This document shows positions 50,557 to 61,163 of a stretch of 64,000 nt of DNA, one piece after another; positions within the stretch are counted from its first letter, which is position 1; every line of letters begins with the position of its first letter. This DNA comes from Megascapheus bottae (lineage: Eukaryota; Chordata; Mammalia; Rodentia; Geomyidae): contig JANJXV010000153.1 in the NCBI GenBank assembly GCA_024803745.1, forward strand, positions 1,550,001 to 1,614,000, read 5' to 3'. A model generated the notes under the pieces. It saw nothing but the letters and a program-made list of their open reading frames with translations, was not told where the DNA came from and searched no databases. The position numbers and the translations under genes are program-made.

Positions 50557-51740
50557 TTAGATGGTATGCTGTTTAGGTGCCATTTCTTTCCCTATATTGC
50601 ATTTATTTTGGTTTTCTATGTATAGAGCATCTTTGAGAATTCTCTGTAGTGTTGGTTTTGTTTCGACATATTGTTGCAGCTTTTCCCTGGAATGGAATGT
50701 TTTTATTTTTCCCTCAGTTATGAATGAGAGCTTAGCTGGCTACAGTATTCTTGGTTGGTAGTTATTTGATATAAGGGCATGACATATATGCTCCCAGTCA
50801 CTTCGTGCTTGCATGGTCTCTGCTGAGAAATCTGGGGTTATTCTGATTGGTTTGCCTTTGTAGGTTACTGATCCCTTTTCCCTGGCTGCCTTTAGGATCT
50901 TTCCTTTCGTTTCTATTGATCCAGTTCGGATCACAATGTGGCGGTGGGATGTTCTATTCTGGTCAGGTCTGTTTGTGGTTCTAAAAGCTTCTCGTATCTG
51001 GATGGGCCTGCCCTTCTGGATATTTGGGAAATTCTCTGAGATGATTCCCTGAAGTATATTTCCAATACCATTGACCTCTTTCTCCACGCCCTCCTCAGTA
51101 CCAACTAGCCTTAAATTAGGCTTCCTAATTGTATCTTGGACCTCCTGAAGCGCTCTCTCATATTTCCTAGATTTGGATTGACTCATTTTCTGTTCTTTAT
51201 AATACCTAAATTATCTTCAGCCACGGAAATTCTCTCCTCTGCAATGTCTAACCTGATATGAAAGCTATCTACTTTATTTTTCATCTCCCTTGCTTCTAAT
51301 TGCTCACTTTTGATGCCTTGCATCCCTTGTTTTAGATCATGTATGGATTTCTTTATCTCCTTGATTTCCTTTTGAGTGCTTAGCTCAGTAGCTTTATTTT
51401 CTTTGGACATTTGCTGGAGTTTGGTCACGTTTTTATTTGTGGATTCTTTGAATTTATCCATCTTTCTTTGAAAAACCTTTATTATGGCCTCCTTTATGGC
51501 TTCTTCCTTTTCACTTATCACCTTGTTTTTGCTTTCCTCTTGTTCAGGTATGGCTTCCTCCATTATCTCTTTCTTTATATTTTCACATTTTTCATTAATG
51601 ATGTTTATCAATTGCATTTGTGTAGCAATTGGAAGACTCTCCTCTAGGTTTGCCAGTGACTGTTCCATTGTCTGTTTACATTGGGTGGGGGATGTTGTTT
51701 CTTGATTTGACATTTTTCTTGAGTTTCTTGTTCTGCCCAT
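50557..51740 (-). pseudogene. ORF1: L1 ORF1, unit 7, broken
   Basis: Frames 51740-51183 and 51186-50740; shared lesions and right-group substitutions. RSDWEHICH replaces RSDWKHICH and is shared with unit 8. Confidence 0.94.
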
Positions 51741-52402
51741 TTGAAAATGGGAGCAAGATTACTACTAAATACGATTATAGTTTTTCAGATATAACCAACC
51801 TAGACCTCTGTAGCTGGCAGACACTAGATGTTCACAAGTTTTGATTGGTATTATCACTCTTTCTTTTTGTGCACTTACAGACCAGCCTAATACAACCACT
51901 GATAAGCGATTTATACCCAAAACAATAAGCCTCTCAATCCAATCTCTATTGTCTTTAAGTCCCTCTGAGCCTAGAGAATAATTAACCACCTACATATACA
52001 ATATTGCTCAACAGCCATCAAGTGTAGATCCGTGCAGTATAAGGGTTGAAAGACGAGCAGAGGTCCAGAGATAGAAAAAAAGAATGAGAGAGGTCAGGGG
52101 AGGTGCAAGAGGATTAACGTAGGAGTGTAAGAATATTGTAGTAATGAAGAAAATTTATAGCATAAGGATAACTGACATAAGTTGGTAAGTAGGTAGCATA
52201 TTTGAGTACAAAGTTTGGAAAGTATTAGAATAAAACTTATGTGTTGCTGCACGACTAGCTCTTAGCCCAACCAGTGGCCTCACAGTGGACCATGGGATGG
52301 ATCTGTTTTTCTTGTCTACGTTGAGGGAAAGGGGTATTTCACAAGATGCAGAAGGGAAGATTTCAGAAGCAAATGCTGTGAGTGAATTACCTCGTAAAAA
52401 GC

Positions 52403-52611
52403 ATTTTTATTTTCTTTTATCTTTCTGCCAGTCTTGGGGCTTGAATTCAGGGCCTGAGCACTGTCCTCGGGTTTTCTCAAGTCTAGCCCTCTGCCACTTG
52501 AGCCACAGTGCCACATCTAGATTTTCTATCTATGTGGTACTGAGCAATCAAACCCAGATCTTCATGGATGCTAGGCAAGCACTCTACCACTATGCCAAAC
52601 TCTCAACCCTG
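52403..52611 (-). mobile_element. ID-like dimeric SINE copy A, unit 8
   Basis: Homologous to 465-672 with the right-group taccactatgcc. The sequence just outside its tail reads gaattacctcg, a private change. Confidence 0.8.
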
Positions 52612-52628
52612 ACATAGTAATTATAAAG

Positions 52629-52654
52629 TCATCATCATCATCATCATCATCATT

Positions 52655-52686
<32 letters not shown>

Positions 52687-52688
52687 AT
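52629..52688. repeat. (TCA)n microsatellite, expanded and interrupted, unit 8
   Basis: A 60-base tract, the longest in the window, with one cattatcat interruption that is shared with unit 9. Confidence 0.95.
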
Positions 52689-52887
52689 CCAAATATCCTT
52701 TCTCCTACAAAGAATGAACACTTAACTGTGTCTAATGCTTTTTTTTTTAATTTCACTAATTCTTCTGTGTTTTTCCCTCTTGCATTTTTTACACATGACA
52801 GCAAAGCTAATCATCAGGAAAAAATTGATTAGGATACAGAAACCTAATAATATCCTAGTAGATTGACGTCAAAAATATGTGCAAGAT

Positions 52888-53084
52888 GCCCTGTGTGTTT
52901 GACCTAGTGGGAGAGTCCTTGGCTACCAAGCAGTAAGCCTCAGGTTTGATTCCTCATTACCACATACATAGAAAACGCTGCAAGTGGTGCTGTGGCTCGG
53001 TGGGACAGCTAAAGCCTAAAGAAAGCCCAAGAACAATGTTCACACTCTGAGGTCAAGTCCCAAGACTAGGAAAAACAAAAAAAA
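52888..53084 (+). mobile_element. ID-like dimeric SINE copy B, unit 8
   Basis: Has gactaggaaaaac like units 6-7. The spacer just after it has aaaatgctggc, shared with unit 4. Confidence 0.8.
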
Positions 53085-54129
53085 TTCGACAAGGGGCAAA
53101 ATGCTGGCAGAGAAGGCACTGTGAAGCAAATGTTTTGTAAAGGATGAGGGCAATATTGACCCTTAAGTTTGGATCTTACCTAAGAAAGGCTCCTTGAGCC
53201 TGAGACCAGACTGGTAGTTGGGCCTAGTGGAAGACATTGGGATTGGACAAATAAGGTGTGCTGTATACTACATCCAGATGTATATTGTGAGACTGGAGGA
53301 GAGATTCAGCCTCCAGTATGTCTTTGGTGAGGTCTTTTGTGAGCAAGGATCTTTGGTCATTGGGCCCTGAAAGGTGACCCTGCCTCCCTCACAATGGAAC
53401 AGAATATGGAACCCTGGTAACCAAGCCACTGTAACTAACAACCAGCTCAAGCCAGCTCACTTGGCCTGTGGCTCAGGAGGAAGAAAGATGTTGCTGTGCT
53501 GTTGCCAAAGATCAGGAAACTCGAGTCTCAGGCATAGAAGTTGTGGATGTCTTACTCGAAGATGTACATGCTAGATCATTGAAAAGCCACAAATCCAGTA
53601 TAACAGAACTTTCTCTAAGAAGAAGGCCAGGAAAATCCAGGGCAACCAGATGAGGTAAATTTGTAAGAAGAAATGTATCTGACCCCATCATCCTCCCCAC
53701 ACACTACAACTTTCTTTTTTTTTCATTTTTTTATTGTAATTAGTAAAAGGGTTAGATGATATTTGCCAGATAGAAGGTGCATTAATTTACATACATTGAT
53801 ACCCTTTCACATGTCTTGGTACCCATTTCCCTCCAACCCCACACCCCCCACCTGTCTTGGTTTTCCCCCCTTCCCTATCAAATTTCAAATATCCAAATAC
53901 AAATAAATTCAATATATCAGATAACAAAGTGAGATACTATACCAATATGGGATAACCAAGGGACAGCAAGCAAGATGAGAGACAACATAGTACATTAAGG
54001 ACAACAATCATTCATTATATGGCTTTTGTGTCAATATCCTGGAGGTCCTTTCAATTAGCTTCACATTATATGGCCTTATATATGGCCTTTTGCTCTATTT
54101 CCAATCTCTGCTAGTAGAGCCCAACGTTT

Positions 54130-57100
54130 CTACTGATTATGACGAATGAGGGAAACCACTGAGCCTAAGTTCCTTTGAGTCTGGCTTACTTCACTTAATA
54201 TGATTTGTTCTAAGTCTTTCCATTTCCTAACAAATGGGGCGATGTCATTCTTTCTGACAGCAGCATAGAATTCCATTGTGTACAAATACCACAACTTGTT
54301 GATCCACTCATCAACTGAGGGACATCTGGGTTGGTTCCATATCTTTGCTATGGTGAATAGTGCTGCAATGAACATTGTTGTGCTAGTGGGTTTAGTATGC
54401 CCTTGTTTCTGGATTGTTGGGTAAATGCCAAGTACTGGAATTGCTGGGTCATAGGGGAGTTGTATGTTTAGCGTTTTGAGGCACTGCCGCACTGCTTTCC
54501 ATAGTGGTTGAACGAGTTTGCACTCCCACCAACAGTGTAGTAGTGACCCCTCCTGACCACATCCCCTCCAGCATCTGTTGTCATTCGTTTTCCTAATCCT
54601 GGCCATTCTAACTGGAGTTAGGTGGAATCTTAGACTTGTTTTGATTTGCATTTCTTTTATGACCAGAGATGTTGAGCATTTCTTCATGTGTCTATAGGCC
54701 ATTTTTGTTTCTTCTTCAGAGAAGACTCTCTTTAAGTCTTTGGCCCATTTTGTAATGGGATGGGTGTTACTTTGGAGGTTAGTTTTGGAGTGATTCAATT
54801 TTTTGAGTTGTTGATATATTTTAGATATGAGGCCTTGTTCCGTTGTTTGGGTGGTGAAGATCATCTCCCACTCTGTAGGCTTCCTGATTAGTTTACTAGA
54901 TATATCCGTTGCCATACAAAAGCTCTGCAGTTTAATCCAGTCCCACTTATCCAGCCTTTCTCTGATTTGTTGTGATTCTTGGTCCTTATTAAGAAAGTTT
55001 CGACCTGTACCAAGGAGGCCTAGTGTATCTCCTATTCCTTCCTGTAAACTTTTCAGTGTGTCAGCTTTTACCTCCACGTCTTTGATCCATTTGGAGTTAA
55101 TTCTAGTGCAAGGTGACAAAGAAGGATCCAAATTTAGTTTACTGCAGGTGATTAACCAGTTCTGCAAGCATAACTTGTTGAAGAGGCTATCTTTCTTCCA
55201 TTCTATTTTTTTGGCTCCCTGGTCAAAGATTAGGTGGCCATAGGTCTGTGGTTTAATATCTGGGTCCGCAGTTCTACTCCATTGGACTTCAGGCCTGTTC
55301 TTGTGCCAGTACCAAGCTGTTTTGAGAATTATAGCTCTGTAATAGAGCCTTAAGTTTGGAATTGAAATTCCTCCAGCGCTGTTCTTTCTGCTAAGAAGTG
55401 TTTTTGCTATACGGGGTCTTTTATTATTCCATATGAAATTTTGAATTGCCTCTTCTATGTCTTTAAAGAATGACATTGGGATGTTGATGGGTATTACATT
55501 GAATTTGTAGATAGCCCTTGGCAAGGTTGTCATTTTCACAATGTTGATTCTTCCAATCCAGGAGCATGGGAGGTTTTTCCATTTCCTTAGTTCTGCTTTA
55601 ATTTCCTTTTTTAGGGTTTTAAAGTTTTCATCTAAACGGTCCTTTACATTCTTAGTTAAGCTAATTGCTAGGTACTTTATTTTCTTTGAGGCTATTGTGA
55701 AAGGATTTTCTTTCCTGATTATTGCCTCGTTCCTCTCAGTGTTGGCGTAAAGTAAGGCAGTTGATTTGTGAGGGTTGATTTTATGGCCTGCTACCCTTCC
55801 AAAGCTTTGAATCAGCTCAAGGAGCTTGGGAGTAGAGTCTATAGGATTCTTTGAATACAGAATCATGTCATCTGCAAAGAGGGATAGTTTTATTTCCTCT
55901 TTCCCTACTTGGATCCCCTTTATGCTTGCTTCTTGCCATATTGCACTGCCTAGGAATTCTAGTACTATGTTACAAAGGAGTGGAGAGAGTGGGCATCCTC
56001 GTCTCGTTCCTGATTTTAGAGGGAATGGCTTTAGATTTTCACCATTAAGTATAATACTAGCAGTGGGTTTCTCATACACAGCCTTTATTACATTGAGAAA
56101 TGTTCCATGGATTCCTAGTGTCTGCACATCTTTTAACATAAAGGGGTTTTGGATCTTGTCAAATGCCTTTTCCGCATCTATTGAGACAATCATGTGATTT
56201 TATCCCTGTTCCTGTTGATGTGTTGAATTATATTAATTGATTTGTGTATGTTGAACCAGCTTTGCCTCCCTGTGATGAATCCAGTTTGATCATAGTGTAC
56301 ATTTTTTTTGATGAGTTGTTGTAGACGGTTGGCCAGTATTTTGTTGAGAAGTTTTGCATCGAGGTTCATCAAAGAAATGGGTCTATAGATCTCTTTCTTT
56401 GATGAATCTCTGTCTGGTTTGGGGATGAGGGATATGCTGGCTTCACAGAATCAGTTTAGTAAAGAACCTTCATTTTCAATTTCGTTGAAGAGCTTGAGGA
56501 GTATTGGTGTGAGCTCTGCTTTGAAGACCTTATAGAATTCAGCTGTGAATCCATCTGGCCCTGGGCTCTTTTTAAGTGGAAGTTGTCTAATTTCCATTTC
56601 TATTTCAGAGCTTGAAATAGGCCTGTTGAGTTGGGTTAGCTCTTCTTGGTTCAGTGTGTGTATGTTAATATTGTCTAGGAATTCATCCATTTCTTCTAGA
56701 TTCTCAAATTTGTTGGCGTAAAGGTTTGAGAAGTATTCCCTCATGATATTCTGGATCTTGGTAATTTCTGTCGTGATATTACCATTTTCATCTGCGATTT
56801 TGTTTATTTCGATATGCTCTCTTCTTTTTTTGGTAAGATTTGCTAAGGGCTTGTCAATTTTGTTAATTCTTTCAAGAACCAACTCCTTCTTTTGTTGATT
56901 CTGTCTATAGTTTTTTTTATTCCAAATCATTTAATTCTGGTTTGATTTTAATAATTTGCTTTCTCCTAATGGGTTTAGGGTTGGTTTGTTGCTCTTTTTC
57001 CAGGAGGTTAAGGTGAGACATTAACTAGTTGGTTTGCCATTTTTCCAACTTGCTGTTGTAGGCACTCCGCGCTATAAATTTTCCTCTGAGTACTGCCTTT

Positions 57101-57968
57101 GTTGTGTCCCTAAGGAGTTGATATTTGTGTGCTCCTTATTGTTAAATTTCATAAACAGTTGGATATCTGTTCTGAACTCTTCGATTACCCATTGTTTTTG
57201 ATTCAACAATGTGTGGTTCAGTCTCCATGAGTTACAGGGTTTTCTTTGGTGGAGATGTGTGTTCAGCTCCAATTTGATGCCTTTATGGTCTGAGAGTGTG
57301 CATGGAATAATTTCAGTGTTTCTGAATCTGTCCAGGTTTGCTTTATGGCCTAAGATGTGGTCTATTTTGGAAAATGTTCCATGTGCTGCTGAGAAAAACG
57401 TATATTGTGGTGTTACTGGGTGGAATATTCTGCAGATGTCTGTTAGATCTAGTTGGTCTATATAGTTGTTCAGTTCTAAGGTTTCTCTGTTGAGTTTTTG
57501 CCTTGTTGATCTGTCCATAGGTGAGAGTGGTGTGTTAAACTCACCAACAATCACTGTGTTTCGATCTATGTATGGTTTCAGTGTAAGTAAAGTTTGCTTG
57601 ATGAAGTTTGGAGCTCCGGGATTGGGTGTGTAAATATTTAGGATTGTTATGTCTTCTGGGAGGAAAGATCCCTTTAGTAGTATGTAGTAACCTTCTTTGT
57701 CTTTTCTTACTAATTTTAGTTTGAAGTCTATTGTATCTGATATGAGGATGGCAACTCTAGCCTGTTTATGGGGGCAGTTAGCTTGATAGAGTTTATTCCA
57801 ACCTCTCACTTTCAAAAGATGATTGTTTTTGGGTAAGATGTGTCTCTCGAAGTCAGCAGAACGATGGCTCTTGCTTTTTGATCCAACTAGACAACCTATG
57901 CCGTTTAATTGGAGAGTTAAGTCCATTGATTGAGAGTTAGGATTGAGATATTTATTAGTTCCTACCAT
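54130..57968 (-). pseudogene. ORF2: L1 ORF2, unit 8, broken but with 687-codon RT-to-end frame
   Basis: A 298-codon frame from the ATG at 57968 to 57072 arises by the same compensating losses as in unit 7. A 159-codon linker frame (56930-56451) contains the [14 protein letters not shown] segment. A 60-codon frame (56372-56190) leads to RT. From 56193 to 54130 a single frame of 687 codons runs through RT motif [17 protein letters not shown]3CX7HX4C and the family C-terminus SLIRHNQ. The shared TGA after GSLLN and the 1-nt loss before RT still separate the parts, and Glu145 remains. Confidence 0.97.
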
Positions 57969-58016
57969 TTTTAAAAGCTTTTAGTAGGGCCTGTGTCTTG
58001 ACAGTTCTTGTGGTCC

Positions 58017-59199
58017 TTAGATGGTATGCTGTTTAGGTGCCATTTCTTTCCCTATATTGCATTTATTTTGGTTTTCTATGTATAGAGCATCTTTGAGAAT
58101 TCTCTGTAGTGTTGGTTTTGTTTCGACATATTGTTGCAGCTTTTCCCTGGAATGGAATGTTTTTATTTTTCCCTCAGTTATGAATGAGAGCTTAGCTGGC
58201 TACAGTATTCTTGGTTGGTAGTTATTTGATATAAGGGCATGACATATATGCTCCCAGTCACTTCGTGCTTGCATGGTCTCTGCTGAGAAATCTGGGGTTA
58301 TTCTGATTGGTTTGCCTTTGTAGGTTACTGATCCCTTTTCCCTGGCTGCCTTTAGGATCTTTCCTTTCGTTTCTATTGATCCAGTTCGGATCACAATGTG
58401 GCGGTGGGATGTTCTATTCTGGTCAGGTCTGTTTGTGGTTCTAAAAGCTTCTCGTATCTGGATGGGCCTGCCCTTCTGGATATTTGGGAAATTCTCTGAG
58501 ATGATTCCCTGAAGTATATTTCCAATACCATTGACCTCTTTCTCCACGCCCTCCTCAGTACCAACTAGCCTTAAATTAGGCTTCCTAATTGTATCTTGGA
58601 CCTCCTGAAGCGCTCTGTCATATTTCCTAGATTTGGATTGACTCATTTTCTGTTCTTTATAATACCTAAATTATCCTCAGCCACGGAAATTCTCTCCTCT
58701 GCAATGTCTAACCTGATATGAAAGCTATCTACTTTATTTTTCATCTCCCTTGCTTCTAATTGCTCACTTTTGATGCCTTGCATCCCTTGTTTTAGATCAT
58801 GTATGGATTTATTTATCTCCTTGATTTCCTTTTGAGTGCTTAGCTCAGTAGCTTTATTTTCTTTGGACATTTGCTGGAGTTTGGTCACGTTTTTATTTGT
58901 GGATTCTTTGAATTTATCCATCTTTCTTTGAAAACCTTTATTATGGCCTCCTTTATGGCTTCTTCCTTTTCACTTATCACCTTGTTTTTGCTTTCCTCTT
59001 GTTCAGGTATGGCTTCCTCCATTATCTCTTTCTTTATATTTTCACATTTTTCATTAATGATGTTTATCAATTGCATTTGTGTAGCAATTGGAAGACTCTC
59101 CTCTAGGTTTGCCAGTGACTGTTCCATTGTCTGTTTACATTGGGTGGGGGATGTTGTTTCTTGATTTGACATTTTTCTTGAGTTTCTTGTTCTGCCCAT
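58017..59199 (-). pseudogene. ORF1: L1 ORF1, unit 8, broken
   Basis: A private 1-nt loss in an A run on the plus strand (about 58931-58935, tttgaaaacc) splits the coiled coil into 59199-58885 and 58921-58643. RRM frame 58646-58200 has private KYDRALQ. Confidence 0.94.
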
Positions 59200-59861
59200 T
59201 TGAAAATGGGAGCAAGATTACTACTAAATACGATTATAGTTTTTCAGATATAACCAACCTAGACCTCTGTAGCTGGCAGACACTAGATGTTCACAAGTTT
59301 TGATTGGTATTATCACTCTTTCTTTTTGTGCACTTACAGACCAGCCTAATACAACCACTGATAAGCGATTTATACCCAAAACAATAAGCCTCTCAATCCA
59401 ATCTCTATTGTCTTTAAGTCCCTCTGAGCCTAGAGAATAATTAACCACCTACAAATACAATATTGCTCAACAGCCATCAAGTGTAGATCCGTGCAGTATA
59501 AGGGTTGAAAGACGAGCAGAGGTCCAGAGATAGAAAAAAAGAATGAGAGAGGTCAGGGGAGGTGCAAGAGGATTAACATAGGAGTGTAAGAATATTGTAG
59601 TAATGAAGAAAAGTTATAGCATAAGGATAACTGACATAAGTTGGTAAGTAGGTAGCATATTTGAGTACAAAGTTTGGAAAGTATTAGAATAAAACTTATG
59701 AGTTGCTGCACGACTAGCTCTTAGCCCAACCAGTGGCCTCACAGTGGACCATGGGATGGATCTGTTTTTCTTGTCTACGTTGAGGGAAAGGGGTATTTCA
59801 CAAGATGCAGAAGGGAAGATTTCAGAAGCAAATGCTGTGAGTGAATTAGCTCGTAAAAAGC

Positions 59862-60070
59862 ATTTTTATTTTCTTTTATCTTTCTGCCAGTCTTGGGGCT
59901 TGAATTCAGGGCCTGAGCACTGTCCTCGGGTTTTCTCAAGTCTAGCCCTCTGCCACTTGAGCCACAGTGCCACATCTAGATTTTCTATCTATGTGGTACT
60001 GAGCAATCAAACCCAGATCTTCATGGATGCTAGGCAAGCACTCTACCACTATGCCAAACTCTCAACCCTG
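59862..60070 (-). mobile_element. ID-like dimeric SINE copy A, unit 9
   Basis: Homologous to 465-672; flanked on its tail side by gaattagctcg like most units, unlike unit 8. Confidence 0.8.
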
Positions 60071-60087
60071 ACATAGTAATTATAAAG

Positions 60088-60140
60088 TCATCATCATCAT
60101 CATCATCATCATCATTATCATCATCATCATCATCATCATA
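60088..60140. repeat. (TCA)n microsatellite, expanded and interrupted, unit 9
   Basis: A tract of about 53 bases with the same cattatcat interruption as unit 8 but a different number of repeats on its right side. Confidence 0.95.
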
Positions 60141-60338
60141 TCCAAATATCCTTTCTCCTACAAAGAATGAACACTTAACTATGTCTAATGTTTTTTTTTA
60201 ATTTCACTAATTCTTCTGTGTTTTTCCCTCTTGCATTTTTTACACATGACAGCAAAGCTAATCATCAGGAAAAAATTGATTAGGATACAGAAACCTAATA
60301 ATATCCTAGTAGATTGACGTCAAAAATATGTGCAAGAT

Positions 60339-60537
60339 GCCCTGTGTGTTTGACCTAGTGGGAGAGTCCTTGGCTACCAAGCAGTAAGCCTCAGGTTTGA
60401 TTCCTCATTACCACATACATAGAAAACGCTGCAAGTGGTGCTGTGGCTCGGTGGGACAGCTAAAGCCTAAAGAAAGCCCAAGAACAATGTTCACACTCTG
60501 AAGTCAAGTCCCAAGACTAGCAAAAACAAAAAAAAAA
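60339..60537 (+). mobile_element. ID-like dimeric SINE copy B, unit 9
   Basis: Longest A tail among the copies; reads gactagcaaaaac like units 1-5 apart from unit 2's gctagc. Confidence 0.8.
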
Positions 60538-61163
60538 TTCGACAAGGGGCAAAATGCAGGCAGAGAAGGCACTGTGAAGCAAATGTTTTGTAAAGCATGA
60601 GGGCAATATTGACCTTTAAGTTTGGATCTTACCTAAGAAAGGCTCCTTGAGCCTGAGACCAGACTGGTAGTTGGGCCTAGTGGAAGACATTGGGATTGGA
60701 CAAATAAGGTGTGCTGTATACTACATCCACATGTATATTGTGAGACTGGAGGAGAGATTCAGCCTCCAGTATGTCTTTGGTGAGGTCTTTTGTGAGCAAG
60801 GATCTTTGGTCATTGGGCCCTGAAAGGTGACCCTGCCTCCCTCACAATGGAACAGAATATGGAACCCTGGTAACCAAGCCACTGTAACTAACAACCAGCT
60901 CAAGCCAGCTCACTTGGCCTGTGGCTCAGGAGGAAGAAAGGTGTTGCTGTGCTGTTGCCAAAGGTCAGGAAACTCGAGTCTCAGGCATGGAAGTTGTGGA
61001 TGTCTTACTCGAAGATGTACATGCTAGATCATTGAAAAGCCACAAATCCAGTATAACAGAACTTTCTCTAAGAAGAAGGCCAGGAAAATCCAGGGCAACC
61101 AGATGAGGTAAATTTCTAAGAAGAAATGTATCTGACCCCATCATCCTCCCCACACACTACAAC

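Larger units (their letters stand above)
46255..51740 (-). mobile_element. Defective LINE-1, unit 7
   Basis: ORF2 46673-50508, ORF1 50557-51740. Same total length as the unit 6 element and the same major deletions. Confidence 0.97.
44525..51938. repeat. Array unit 7 (7414 bp)
   Basis: Closest to unit 6 (same length, same deletions at about 47543 and 47716). It shares gaagaaaatttatag at its left end with unit 8, not with unit 6. It keeps a 298-codon open frame in the endonuclease region. Spacers 44525-44988 and 45629-46254 hold no recognised gene. Confidence 0.95.
53711..59199 (-). mobile_element. Defective LINE-1, unit 8 (longest surviving RT frame)
   Basis: ORF2 54130-57968, ORF1 58017-59199. 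It has the fewest ORF2 lesions of any copy: two long frames (298 and 687 codons) cover most of the protein. Confidence 0.97.
51939..59397. repeat. Array unit 8 (7459 bp)
   Basis: The longest unit, because of a 60-base interrupted TCA tract. It pairs with unit 9 (gaagggaag, interrupted microsatellite, tgttacaaagg in RT). It contains the longest open frame of the window, 687 codons from RT to the ORF2 end. Spacers 51939-52402 and 53085-53710 hold no recognised gene. Confidence 0.95.

Noticed and set aside
52571..52804. Minus-strand frame with a poly-aspartate run (also 30296-30523)
   Set aside because: The Asp run is the translated TCA microsatellite; the frame is open only because the repeat lacks stops.
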